14,423 nucleotides of DNA from Nitrososphaerales archaeon TH5894 (GCA_014523485.1 JAATVK010000245.1:1-14423), one strand, 5' to 3'; positions 1-6,858 are shown, numbered from the stretch's first letter. Notes: generated from the sequence alone by a model not told the origin. Numbers and translations are program-made.

Positions 1-27
1 TTTTCCATCTTACCTTAGCCTAATTTT

Positions 28-237
28 TTATTTCCATCTTGCTCTTTCTGTTTCTCGGTCTTCTTTTGTAGCTTTTTTCCATTCTTTATAATGATTTCTA
101 CATAAATAGATTCTTTTACTAGTTGAGGAAATATCCAAGTCATTAGCCATCCTTCCTTTGCTCTCACTCATAGATCTTTCTGCTTGTTCGGTACATCCTT
201 TTATGCTACAGTTAATACCTTTGTTTACTCTACCCAT
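28..237 (-). CDS. Small Cys/His protein, putative zinc-binding, unknown function
   Basis: This 69-residue protein is soluble, highly charged and has no membrane segment or signal peptide. Two Cys/His pairs are visible: C10 and C15 near the N-terminus (CSIKGC), and C46 and H49 (LCRNH), about 30 residues apart. This spacing could hold one zinc ion in a treble-clef or zinc-finger-like fold. The C-terminal third, from residue 50, is rich in Lys, Arg and Glu and looks helical, so nucleic acid or protein contact is plausible. It lies 56 nt downstream of the glycosyltransferase on the same strand. A TATA-like box 21-31 nt before its ATG suggests its own leaderless transcript, so it need not share a role with the glycosyltransferase. 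I do not recognise a named family; zinc binding is inferred only from the Cys/His spacing. Confidence 0.7.
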   Translation of the reverse strand: MGRVNKGINCSIKGCTEQAERSMSESKGRMANDLDISSTSKRIYLCRNHYKEWKKATKEDRETERARWK

Positions 238-257
238 CTATAGTAAAATTATATTTG

Positions 258-268
258 AATATAAAAGC
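258..268 (-). promoter_or_regulatory. TATA-like box for the small Cys/His protein gene
   Basis: On the minus strand this reads CTTTTATATTC. It sits 21-31 nt upstream of the ATG at 237, which would put transcription start at or next to the start codon, giving a leaderless mRNA. Confidence 0.45.
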
Positions 269-293
269 TATACCGATAGATAGGTTTAAAGAA

Positions 294-1751
294 TTAACGT
301 ATTATGAAAATTACTATAAAAACTAATGACCCTATTATTTCAGTTGTTAGTATTAAATTCTTTATCTTTTTAAATGTTGAGGTAACTGATTTCCTATTCT
401 TGGATCTAATCCATTTCTGATCTCTGATTGTTACTAAGGCGTATAATTTTATTATCGCAATCATAAAATTGATTACTACATAGACTGGAAGAAGTATAAT
501 ATCCCCCGGATGTCTCTTTAGATGTGGTAAAATTTTAATTCCTCGTCCTATCATCCATAAAAGTAGAATGGATACAGCTAATACATAGTGATTCAAATAA
601 AGTGATATACCAAAAAATATCGGACCAAAAAATAATGTAAAAATGGAAATAAATCTATCTATTATATAAAACGCTAAAAATGGGTGCTTCCAAGCCCATC
701 CATTCCACAAACTTACTAAATCAGAATTATGACTATTTCTTGACCACCTCAATCGTTGACTCCAAAAAGTCTTAAAATCAGGAGCTGCATATGAATATAT
801 TACAGCATTGCTCTGATAGTATGTTTTCCAACCTTTGCTTTGAACAATTCTTGTTAAACATTTATCTTCTCCAGATTCTTTCTTCCTTCCTAAGACTATT
901 TCATTAAGAAAGTTATCTAAATCTTCAATTATAATGTCTTTTCTATATAGGGAAGTTCTACCTGACAGACACGAAAGAGCCTGACCCATTGCAGTCTGAG
1001 CAGGTAGGTCATAATAATTCCTCATATCCCAAAAAATGTCTGTTATTTTCTGCCATATTGTTTTTCGTTCAATAGGATGTTGTTTTGTCGTAACGCCTCC
1101 TATTAGCTGATCGTCAAAAGGAGAAAGTATTGATTTCCTAATATTTTCTGCCCATATTGTGTCGCTATCTACAAGAGCAACAATTTTATATTTTGCCTCT
1201 TTTATTCCTTCAGCAAGTGCAGGTCTTTTACCAGGCTTTGTTGCTATGATAATCTTCATAAATGAATAATCTTTTGCAATAGAATTGAAAATTTCAATAC
1301 AACGGGTATCACTTTGGTCTATTACTCCGATTATCTCGTTAGGTGAATTTTTTATCCACGATCTTATTGCCTGTTCAAAAATTTTAGGATCTTCATTATA
1401 AACTGGAGTAATGATGCTGTATTTGTGATATGTTGTATCACTACAAGGGACTTTAGGTTTATACAAGAATGAAGTAGATTTTTTAAAGATCCATACACTC
1501 CATCTCCAAAGCCCTATAATTCCAAGTGGTATGTATATCCATATGAATTGATAATAATTAATTGCCACATATCCCAAAAATTCAGAAAGCTTTAAGACTA
1601 GAGACTGAATGGGTTCTAATAAAGATATTTTACTAAAAAAATCAGGTGAAAAAACGTAAATTATAGAAAAAATGAGAAGTACAGATAATACTGAAATAAT
1701 TAAAGCAATCGTAACTTCCTCTGATGCTCTTGAATCCATTAATCTGTACAT
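294..1751 (-). CDS. Membrane glycosyltransferase family 2, processive polysaccharide synthase-like
   Basis: A 485-residue integral-membrane glycosyltransferase with the layout of hyaluronan/cellulose-synthase-like enzymes, which polymerise a sugar from a UDP-sugar on the cytoplasmic face and may export the chain. Two N-terminal membrane segments (about 13-34 and 68-89) precede a GT-A domain (about 110-340). The domain shows SIITPVYNE (112-120), the metal-binding DSD (195-197), an acceptor-region motif SCLSGRTSLYR (260-270), a GED catalytic-base motif (294-296) and QRLRW (332-336), the QxxRW mark of processive enzymes. Further spans lie at about 358-382, 388-405, 418-442 and 467-484. The start could also be Met5. 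It is transcribed divergently from a UDP-sugar dehydrogenase, which could supply UDP-glucuronate, recalling the bacterial hasA/hasB pair. The sugar specificity cannot be read from the sequence; a chitin-like or glucan product is also possible. Confidence 0.88.
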   Translation of the reverse strand: MYRLMDSRASEEVTIALIISVLSVLLIFSIIYVFSPDFFSKISLLEPIQSLVLKLSEFLGYVAINYYQFIWIYIPLGIIGLWRWSVWIFKKSTSFLYKPKVPCSDTTYHKYSIITPVYNEDPKIFEQAIRSWIKNSPNEIIGVIDQSDTRCIEIFNSIAKDYSFMKIIIATKPGKRPALAEGIKEAKYKIVALVDSDTIWAENIRKSILSPFDDQLIGGVTTKQHPIERKTIWQKITDIFWDMRNYYDLPAQTAMGQALSCLSGRTSLYRKDIIIEDLDNFLNEIVLGRKKESGEDKCLTRIVQSKGWKTYYQSNAVIYSYAAPDFKTFWSQRLRWSRNSHNSDLVSLWNGWAWKHPFLAFYIIDRFISIFTLFFGPIFFGISLYLNHYVLAVSILLLWMIGRGIKILPHLKRHPGDIILLPVYVVINFMIAIIKLYALVTIRDQKWIRSKNRKSVTSTFKKIKNLILTTEIIGSLVFIVIFIIR

Positions 1752-1780
1752 CTAAATTATTTTTTATTAGTGTATTCTAA

Positions 1781-1791
1781 TTTATATATAG
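1781..1791 (-). promoter_or_regulatory. TATA-like box for the glycosyltransferase gene
   Basis: The minus strand reads CTATATATAAA, 30-40 nt upstream of the ATG at 1751. It predicts a leader of only a few nucleotides. It lies in the 242-nt divergent region shared with the dehydrogenase gene. Confidence 0.45.
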
Positions 1792-1915
1792 ATCGTAAAA
1801 CTTGTTATTAAAAAACTCAAAGAAGAGTAGTAACAGTCATGTATGATATAAATTTTATATTTAAAATTCATATTAATATTTTATAGAAGAATATTTAAAA
1901 TAATCCCTTCTAACT

Positions 1916-1940
1916 ATAGTAGTGAAAAAGAGATAGTAGT
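1916..1940 (+). repeat. Direct repeat ATAGTAGT next to the dehydrogenase promoter
   Basis: ATAGTAGT occurs at 1916-1923 and again at 1933-1940, with starts 17 nt apart. The second copy ends one base before the TATA-like box of the dehydrogenase gene, where an archaeal activator or repressor could contact the basal factors. In such AT-rich DNA, chance is a real alternative. Confidence 0.3.
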
Positions 1941-1941
1941 A

Positions 1942-1951
1942 CTTATATATT
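1942..1951 (+). promoter_or_regulatory. TATA-like box for the UDP-sugar dehydrogenase gene
   Basis: CTTATATATT lies 43-52 nt upstream of the ATG at 1994, so transcription would start near 1972 and leave a leader of about 20 nt. That leader contains GAGGT (1976-1980), a possible but distant ribosome-binding site (13 nt before the ATG). Confidence 0.4.
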
Positions 1952-1993
1952 AATTTGGGTTTTTTTTTATAAAAAGAGGTTTGTGGTACAGTA

Positions 1994-2866
1994 ATGGTAA
2001 AAATTTCTATAATTGGATCCGGAGTAGTTGGTTCTGCCACGGGAAAAGGATTTCATAAGCTAGGTCACGATGTTCTTTTCTATGACATTTCTAAAAAAAG
2101 GATGGAAACTCTAAAGAAAGAGGGCTTCGAGATTGCTCATACTGTTAAGGATGCTTTAGAGCACAGTGATATTACCTTTGTCTGTGTTAATACACCTACT
2201 GGGGAGAATGATGAACAAGATTTGTCACAAGTTAGATCTGCTTTATTTTCAATTACAGAGGCATTAAATCAATCTAATAAATATAACTTGATAGTTTTTA
2301 GAAGTACCATGTTGCCAGGAACTATGGATGAAATAGTAATTGATTATTTGGAGCACGAGTGTCAAAAAAATAGAGGTAAAGATTATGATGTTTGTTATAA
2401 TCCTGAATTTTTACGCCAAGAAAGTGCATATGAAGATTTTTTTATTCCTGATAGAGTAATTATAGGAGAGGATGTTGAAGATAGTTCTAAATTATTACAA
2501 GAATTGTACAAACCCCTTACTGAAAAAATTATTGTTACTAGTCCTAAGGCTGCAGAGATGATAAAGTATACCTCTAATTGCTTCCTGTCATTAAAAATAT
2601 CATTCTTTAATGAAATAGGAATGTTATGCAAGGAAATAGGTATAGATGATAGAGCTGTAAGTTTGGGTGTATCCTTGGATAAACGTATAGGTAAATACGG
2701 AACTATCGCAGGTAGACCGTTTGAAGGTGCATGTTTGCCAAAAGATACTAAAGCCTTGTCTACATTTATCAGAAAAAGAGGATGGACACCAGACTTGCTT
2801 AAAGTAACTTTAGACATAAACAAAAAAATTGAAGAATTAGTAACAAAAACGGCACTAACAAAATAA
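1994..2866 (+). CDS. UDP-glucose/GDP-mannose dehydrogenase family protein, short form without C-terminal domain
   Basis: The family oxidises a nucleotide sugar twice with NAD+, for example UDP-glucose to UDP-glucuronate. The N-terminal Rossmann domain shows GSGVVG (8-13) and an acidic D31 at the end of strand 2, consistent with NAD+. The central domain has NPEFLR (136-141), KYTSNCFLSLKISFFNE (191-207, with K191 and N195) and GACLPKD (245-251), which carries the catalytic Cys247 and D251. The protein ends at residue 290, whereas usual members have about 400-450 residues including a C-terminal substrate-binding domain. The 94 nt after the stop are AT-rich and encode no remnant, and the next gene is convergent, so this is not a simple frameshift in place. 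It may be a naturally short form, may be completed by another subunit, or may be inactive. Its divergent neighbour is a processive glycosyltransferase, supporting a role in surface polysaccharide. Confidence 0.85.
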   Translation: MVKISIIGSGVVGSATGKGFHKLGHDVLFYDISKKRMETLKKEGFEIAHTVKDALEHSDITFVCVNTPTGENDEQDLSQVRSALFSITEALNQSNKYNLIVFRSTMLPGTMDEIVIDYLEHECQKNRGKDYDVCYNPEFLRQESAYEDFFIPDRVIIGEDVEDSSKLLQELYKPLTEKIIVTSPKAAEMIKYTSNCFLSLKISFFNEIGMLCKEIGIDDRAVSLGVSLDKRIGKYGTIAGRPFEGACLPKDTKALSTFIRKRGWTPDLLKVTLDINKKIEELVTKTALTK

Positions 2867-2960
2867 TATATTTTATTTTATCTACTTTTATTAAATATTG
2901 ATCTACTAAATAAAATATCAAGTAGTAAAATCTTGTCTATGCTGTATTTTTTTTGATGTC

Positions 2961-4025
2961 TTATTTATTATACAAATTATAGTAATATTGAAAAAATTTT
3001 TCTAATGAAATTAATTGTCTATTTTCTATAGATATATAGAATGAAGCAAAAGCATTAGAAAAAAATAATCTCTCTTGTGGAGGTAATTCAATAAGATGTC
3101 CTATAATATCAGCAGCATCCCAGGAATCCCCAGCACCAGTTAAATTTCGTACAACAATATTTTTTATGTTATATGCAAAATAAACCTCATCACCATTAGA
3201 ATAAGCACAACCATATCTGGTGTGCAGGTCTATAAATATACCTAATTTTTTTGCTAACCCTTTAATAGCTAGTTGTATATTCTTTCGGCTATATTTGTTA
3301 CATAAGGAAAAATTTTTGAGCTCTAATTCAAAGAGTAAAGAATTACATTCATTCTCATTAATACTTAGAATATCTATCATACTATTTGGATCTCTTAATA
3401 ATGAGCAAAATTCATTACTCCGGGTTTGAATATCTGCAGGATCAACAAAATGTAATGCTTTAGGTGAATTTTGAAATACATATTTTAAAAGTTCATTACC
3501 TTTCCAGTTGCTTGCCCAATTTACAAGAATAACGGCATCAGAATTATTTAATATTTCTTTATCATTGTGAGGACCTAGTTTTTCTGGGCCAAAATCTGAA
3601 TTCCCTCCTACATCACTAATCATTATATTAGAATCATTAAAGTCTATAGAGTTATGGATTTCTAATGACGTTGTGTATCCTGGTTTTCCATAGGATAAGT
3701 GCAATTTTACTTTAGGTAAATCACCAAAAAAATATTTTAAATTCATGTTACTTGAATCATCAGTTATAGTAAATAGATCTACATCAAATCCAAGTTTTCC
3801 AAGACAGTAAGCAATATTCACCGCATTTCCTCCTTCAAATTGTGTAGTAGCTATTCCTCTGATGCTTCCACCACCATACTTGGTTTTTTCTTTTATACGT
3901 ACAAAAAACTCCTCTATATTTTCAATTTTGATTATTCTGTCAATAAAAAAATCATGCAATACTGTAATTGATTTGTTATTGCATTGTGCGTCTTTTATTT
4001 TATCAAAAATTGTAACCGGATCCAA
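2961..4025 (-). CDS. PfkB-family carbohydrate kinase
   Basis: A 354-residue member of the ribokinase/PfkB family, which phosphorylates a sugar or nucleoside hydroxyl with ATP. Supporting motifs are GGNAVNIAYCLGKLG (65-79, substrate-binding glycines), NENE (223-226, matching the family NxxE magnesium motif) and NLTGAGDSWDAAD (294-306), with the anion hole and catalytic base D300. The first 20 residues extend beyond the usual core. Substrate is not assignable; ribokinase, fructokinase and heptose-phosphate kinase all remain possible. The start codon is TTG at 4025: no ATG precedes it before an in-frame stop, the next Met is residue 94, and a TATA-like box sits 26-35 nt upstream. It follows a 47-residue membrane-protein gene by 66 nt and is convergent with the dehydrogenase gene. 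Terminal domain lengths are otherwise normal for the family. Confidence 0.85.
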   Translation of the reverse strand: MDPVTIFDKIKDAQCNNKSITVLHDFFIDRIIKIENIEEFFVRIKEKTKYGGGSIRGIATTQFEGGNAVNIAYCLGKLGFDVDLFTITDDSSNMNLKYFFGDLPKVKLHLSYGKPGYTTSLEIHNSIDFNDSNIMISDVGGNSDFGPEKLGPHNDKEILNNSDAVILVNWASNWKGNELLKYVFQNSPKALHFVDPADIQTRSNEFCSLLRDPNSMIDILSINENECNSLLFELELKNFSLCNKYSRKNIQLAIKGLAKKLGIFIDLHTRYGCAYSNGDEVYFAYNIKNIVVRNLTGAGDSWDAADIIGHLIELPPQERLFFSNAFASFYISIENRQLISLEKFFQYYYNLYNK

Positions 4026-4050
4026 ATTTATAGAAACACCTATTTCATTT

Positions 4051-4060
4051 CTTTATAATA
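4051..4060 (-). promoter_or_regulatory. TATA-like box for the PfkB-family kinase gene
   Basis: The minus strand reads TATTATAAAG, 26-35 nt before the TTG at 4025. The spacing predicts a leaderless or nearly leaderless mRNA and supports the TTG start. Confidence 0.45.
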
Positions 4061-4091
4061 CATCATTGTTGTTATTGTTTTTTTATGAAAA

Positions 4092-4235
4092 TTATCTCCA
4101 AAATATTGAAATCACACCTAAACCTAAGATTGCTAATCCTCCATAAATCATATAAGTAATATTCATAGCTCCTGCACTTGCTGCTATTGCTATTCCTGAA
4201 CCTATCATAATCATCTCTGCTGTTCTTCGTCTCAT
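4092..4235 (-). CDS. Small two-span membrane protein of 47 residues, unknown function
   Basis: A complete small frame runs from ATG at 4235 to TAA at 4092. The protein starts with three arginines (MRRRTAE), followed by a hydrophobic, glycine/alanine-rich stretch (about 8-23), a short polar turn (NITY, 25-28), a second hydrophobic stretch (29-45) and a terminal Arg. The basic N-terminus suggests that end stays in the cytoplasm with two membrane spans in a hairpin. GAGAG lies just before the ATG as a weak ribosome-binding site, and an imperfect TATA-like element (ATACTTATTA) lies about 30 nt upstream. It sits between the DPS-like gene (98 nt upstream) and the PfkB-like gene (66 nt downstream), all on the same strand. 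I do not recognise a family. Being short it could be chance, but the coherent amphipathic pattern favours a real gene. Confidence 0.6.
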   Translation of the reverse strand: MRRRTAEMIMIGSGIAIAASAGAMNITYMIYGGLAILGLGVISIFWR

Positions 4236-4302
4236 TCTCTCAATAATTATAAAAAAGTGGCCTAATAAGTATTGTAGTTCTGCGGTAAAGGTTATATGCT
4301 AT

Positions 4303-4324
4303 AAAAAATGAAAAATATAAAAAA
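4303..4324 (-). terminator. T-tract terminator after the DPS-like gene
   Basis: On the minus strand three T tracts of 6, 5 and 6 nt (complement of 4319-4324, 4311-4315 and 4303-4308) begin 10 nt after the stop codon. Archaeal intrinsic termination relies on such T-rich tracts with no need for a hairpin. Confidence 0.45.
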
Positions 4325-4333
4325 TTAAAGAAA

Positions 4334-4927
4334 TTACAAGTGGATTAAACTACCTTGCTCACTAACATGTGGGGATTGTCCAACAAACTTTCTTCTAAAG
4401 TGGCCAGAAGGTCTTTTAGACAAAAGCTCAATAAACCATGCCTCGTGTTCAACTTCTTCTTGCATTATTTTTTGTGCTATATCATATGTTCGTGGATCCT
4501 TACCTGCAGTCATATCGCATACCTCTCCCCATGATCTTATTGCACATTGTTCTGCCTCTAGCAATACCTTTAATATTGAATTGATATCTTGCCAGTTATC
4601 CGGTAAATATGCATCTGGACAGCCAGCCTGATCAGCAAATTCTCTAATATCTCTTGGGAGACTCCCACCTAATTCATATAACCTAGGAGTCATTGCTTCA
4701 AAGTGATTTCTATCTTCTATTCTTGCATCCTCGACTATTTCCTTAATTCCTTCACCCTCTAAACCTGTACAATGCATTCTTAAGATTGTATAATAATAAT
4801 ATGTTGTAAACTCCGCGCCTACACCTTTTCTGATTAATTCTATTAATCTTTGGACATCTACACCATTTTTTTCCAAAACTTCCAATGCTACAATTTTTGG
4901 AACAGATCTGTTTTGATCATTTGACAT
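4334..4927 (-). CDS. DPS-like (DPSL) ferritin-family protein, thioferritin type
   Basis: A 197-residue four-helix ferritin-fold protein of the archaeal DPS-like group, whose characterised members form 12-subunit cages that oxidise Fe(II), prefer hydrogen peroxide as oxidant and protect DNA in oxidative stress. Candidate di-iron ligands are E39 in [11 protein letters not shown]72/H75 in EDRNHFEA, E125 or E127 in LLEAEQC, and the pair E158/H161 in [10 protein letters not shown]128 and C137 in the third helix are candidates for the cysteine pair near the iron site that defines thioferritins; C103 is a further cysteine. The sequence is full length for the group. It has its own promoter (CTTTAAATA, 22-30 nt before the ATG) and a T-tract terminator, so it is probably a single-gene unit. 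No iron-regulator operator is obvious. Confidence in the family is high; metal ligands are assigned by pattern only. Confidence 0.9.
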   Translation of the reverse strand: MSNDQNRSVPKIVALEVLEKNGVDVQRLIELIRKGVGAEFTTYYYYTILRMHCTGLEGEGIKEIVEDARIEDRNHFEAMTPRLYELGGSLPRDIREFADQAGCPDAYLPDNWQDINSILKVLLEAEQCAIRSWGEVCDMTAGKDPRTYDIAQKIMQEEVEHEAWFIELLSKRPSGHFRRKFVGQSPHVSEQGSLIHL

Positions 4928-4947
4928 ATTATTCGATTTGAATAATA

Positions 4948-4959
4948 ATATTTAAAGGT
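4948..4959 (-). promoter_or_regulatory. BRE/TATA promoter element of the DPS-like gene
   Basis: The minus strand reads ACCTTTAAATAT, starting 32 nt before the ATG at 4927; the ACC side can serve as the TFB-recognition part. It predicts a leaderless mRNA. The same 12 bases recur on the minus strand at 9785-9796. Confidence 0.5.
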
Positions 4960-5011
4960 TTTAATATCATGACGTAAGAAAATAATCGGATTAATTATAA
5001 TTTGCCATCTT

Positions 5012-5026
5012 AATATATATATATAA
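5012..5026 (+). promoter_or_regulatory. TATA box for the 46-residue protein and DHH gene pair
   Basis: An uninterrupted AT alternation (AATATATATATATAA) lies 20-34 nt before the ATG at 5046. This is the expected TATA distance for a leaderless transcript and supports the reality of the small gene there. Confidence 0.5.
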
Positions 5027-5045
5027 TGATTTTTGGATATTCTAT

Positions 5046-5186
5046 ATGGCAACTGAACAAATTGTGGATCCTTTTATGGTCATGATCGCTATTTCAGGAT
5101 TTTTTTCTGCAACTATATTATTATCATCACTTTTAACAATTAGAAAGAAAAAAATCCAAACTGATAAAATTGAAAATAATATTTGA
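5046..5186 (+). CDS. Small single-span membrane protein of 46 residues, unknown function
   Basis: A complete small frame runs from ATG at 5046 to TGA at 5184-5186. It encodes a short acidic N-terminus (MATEQIVDP), one hydrophobic segment (about 10-32) and a basic, charged tail starting RKKK (33-36). By the positive-inside rule the C-terminal tail should face the cytoplasm. A strong TATA-like box 20-34 nt upstream fits a leaderless start. It ends 18 nt before the DHH-family gene on the same strand, and no separate promoter is visible for that gene, so the two are probably co-transcribed. I recognise no family. Such proteins may be membrane anchors or subunits of larger complexes, but no function can be claimed. 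Confidence 0.6.
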   Translation: MATEQIVDPFMVMIAISGFFSATILLSSLLTIRKKKIQTDKIENNI

Positions 5187-5204
5187 TATTGAATTATAGC
5201 TAAA

Positions 5205-6206
5205 ATGACTATTACAATATGTATTTCTCATAAAGAAGATGTTGATGGTCTATCTTCAGCTATACTGGTAAATTGTGCTTTCAAAAAAAAAGTATCTGTA
5301 TTGTTAGTCGATTATGCCAATCTTATAAATAAGCTTGAAAAACTACTAAAAAATCTCTTACCCGTTACAAAAGGGTATAACAGAATATTTATTTGTGATC
5401 TTGGATTAAACAAAAAAAATCAGTACACGTTTATTTCTATATTATCTAAAATGGTTACTTTAGGATATAAGGTAACTTATATTGATCATCATGACCTTGA
5501 AGAAGAAACAAAGAAAGAAATAAAAAAAATAGGAGTGGATCTAATACACTCTACTCAAGAATGTACCAGTGTTCATGTTTATAAAAAATATAAAAAAAAA
5601 CTTTCTTCGAATGCATCATTCTTTGCTGCTGCAGGTGCCTTAACTGATTATCTTGATAATAAGCCTATAGCTTCATCACTAATACCTCGATATGACAGAC
5701 AATTTTTAATGTTAGAATCAACAGCACTGTCTTACATGATTTCTTCTAACCAAAACAATGAGGAATATCTGTACAATATTGTTAATGTATTATCTGGGAT
5801 GAAATTCCCTCATGAAATTGAAGGTGGGTTTATAGAGGCAGAGAAATATGCAAAAAAAATATCCAATGCTATTAGTTCTATTTCTAATGAGATTAAAACT
5901 AAAGATAATCTTGCTTTAGTACAAAATAATCTTGATTTGGCATCAAGTACAGTAGTAAATTTTGTTCTGGGAATGTCAGAAAAAAAAATTGCGATGGTTT
6001 ATAAATATAAAGAAGAAAAAGACGCTTTTATTATTTCCATTAGAGGATCTAAAGATTGCAATGTTCATTTAGGAAGAATTGTGAATGAGATTGCATCAAC
6101 TTTGGGTGGAAGTGGAGGAGGACATGATAAAGCATGTGGAGCGGTAATTCCTAAAGATTCATTCAATAAGTTTGTTGAATTGGTAGATACAAAAATCTCA
6201 GGTTAA
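5205..6206 (+). CDS. DHH/DHHA1 superfamily phosphoesterase
   Basis: The 333-residue protein belongs to the manganese-dependent DHH phosphoesterases, a group that includes RecJ, NrnA oligonucleases and cyclic-dinucleotide hydrolases. Motif I is SHKEDVDGLSSA (8-19, with H9, D12 and D14). A third metal-site Asp is likely D65 in CDLGLN, the DHH signature is D94-H95-H96 in YIDHHDLEE, and D148 in ALTDYLD is the motif IV candidate. The C-terminal DHHA1 substrate-binding domain ends in GGSGGGHDKACG (301-312), the GGGH motif. All catalytic residues appear present, so it should be active. There is no extra OB or S1 domain, so it is not a full RecJ. Candidate substrates are short RNA or DNA oligomers or cyclic dinucleotides; the archaeal replication-associated RecJ homologue (GAN) is another possibility. 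It follows the small membrane protein by 18 nt. Confidence 0.85.
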   Translation: MTITICISHKEDVDGLSSAILVNCAFKKKVSVLLVDYANLINKLEKLLKNLLPVTKGYNRIFICDLGLNKKNQYTFISILSKMVTLGYKVTYIDHHDLEEETKKEIKKIGVDLIHSTQECTSVHVYKKYKKKLSSNASFFAAAGALTDYLDNKPIASSLIPRYDRQFLMLESTALSYMISSNQNNEEYLYNIVNVLSGMKFPHEIEGGFIEAEKYAKKISNAISSISNEIKTKDNLALVQNNLDLASSTVVNFVLGMSEKKIAMVYKYKEEKDAFIISIRGSKDCNVHLGRIVNEIASTLGGSGGGHDKACGAVIPKDSFNKFVELVDTKISG

Positions 6207-6303
6207 TCACTGTCATTTAGTTATTCTTAAAGCAAAATACTTCTCTTAATAATTTATTTATTTAATAATAAAAACGGATAGAGATTAAAAGTTGATATTT
6301 GTA

Positions 6304-6310
6304 TTTTTTT
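6304..6310 (+). terminator. T7 tract downstream of the DHH gene
   Basis: Seven consecutive T residues about 100 nt after the stop form the strongest T tract in the convergent gap 6207-6443. This suits archaeal intrinsic termination, though the distance is long. Confidence 0.3.
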
Positions 6311-6376
6311 ATTATTATTGCGATATTGAATTAGCAATTATCTAAAATAAAATTTTACTAGTTGCCCTGAGAAATG

Positions 6377-6385
6377 CTTTATATA
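6377..6385 (+). promoter_or_regulatory. Orphan TATA-like box pointing into the 3' end of the PII-like gene
   Basis: GCTTTATAT reads like a good archaeal TATA box on the plus strand, but no plus-strand gene follows. Only a 9-codon frame starts nearby, at 6429. Transcription from about 6405 would run antisense to the PII-like gene. It could drive a small antisense RNA or be fortuitous in AT-rich DNA. Confidence 0.3.
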
Positions 6386-6443
6386 CTTACATAATCATAT
6401 TAGTATTATAACAAAATAAAAATAATAATGAAATGTTACAATA

Positions 6444-6803
6444 TTAGATATTTATAATTTTATCTACTTTTGAAATTGCTATTATTCCGCCAGCCCCACC
6501 TGTTTTATCAATTTTTGCAGAATCTTTTATTGCAGACACTACTTCGTCTACTTTATCCTCAGTAGCTATTGTTTCTACTGTTCTTCTATTGGAATAGGGC
6601 ATTGTAGAGATATCTCCACGTCTACCGTATCTGATTTGATATTTTTCTCCTTTTCCTATTCCTTTTGATTCATAAAAGGTTGCAGGTACTCCAATTTTAT
6701 TTAATGCAGCTAAAACGTCATCTTCTTTTTCTTCTCTTATAAAAGCCTCAATTCGTACTAATTGAGAATTAGTTTTTTCTCTATTTCCATTTTTCTCCGA
6801 CAA
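6444..6803 (-). CDS. PII-like signalling protein with atypical T-loop
   Basis: A 119-residue protein of the PII (GlnB/GlnK) superfamily, trimeric sensors that normally read ATP/ADP and 2-oxoglutarate and control nitrogen uptake and assimilation. The ferredoxin-like core is clear: RIEAFIREEKEDDVLAALNK (17-36), GIGKGEKY (48-55), RRTVETIATEDKVDEVVSAI (73-92) and TGGAGGIIAIS (101-111). The T-loop (about 52-73) has no YRGAEY-type segment. The B-loop has GGAGG where a canonical PII has a GDGK-like phosphate-binding Lys, and the C-terminus stops at KIINI without the usual two arginines. Ligand binding may therefore differ. The start is TTG at 6803; no in-frame ATG lies nearby, and the true N-terminus could be as late as residue 14. 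An inverted repeat lies upstream. No ammonium transporter gene is adjacent. The first 13 residues are a polar extension. Confidence 0.82.
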   Translation of the reverse strand: MSEKNGNREKTNSQLVRIEAFIREEKEDDVLAALNKIGVPATFYESKGIGKGEKYQIRYGRRGDISTMPYSNRRTVETIATEDKVDEVVSAIKDSAKIDKTGGAGGIIAISKVDKIINI

Positions 6804-6858
6804 TTTAGTATCAAATAATATTGAAAGGACCTTTTTTTTAAAGTTATGTTTTATTAAA

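Noticed and set aside
1840..1887. Fifteen-codon frame in the divergent glycosyltransferase/dehydrogenase region
   Set aside because: It is short and of AT-driven composition, with no sign of being translated.
2395..2823. 142-codon open frame on the minus strand inside the UDP-sugar dehydrogenase gene
   Set aside because: It is fully antisense to a well-supported coding region and its translation has no recognisable motif.
2903..2925. Short inverted repeat CTACT...AGTAG in the convergent gap after the dehydrogenase gene
   Set aside because: The stem is only 5 bp with a 13-nt loop in AT-rich DNA, which is expected by chance.
3862..4146. 94-codon plus-strand frame across the start of the PfkB-like gene
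   Set aside because: It overlaps the kinase gene and the 47-residue gene in antisense, and its Ser/Ile/Leu-rich translation is typical of a shadow frame.
6429..6458. Nine-codon frame after the orphan promoter at 6377
   Set aside because: It is too short, has no ribosome-binding site and overlaps the end of the PII-like gene.
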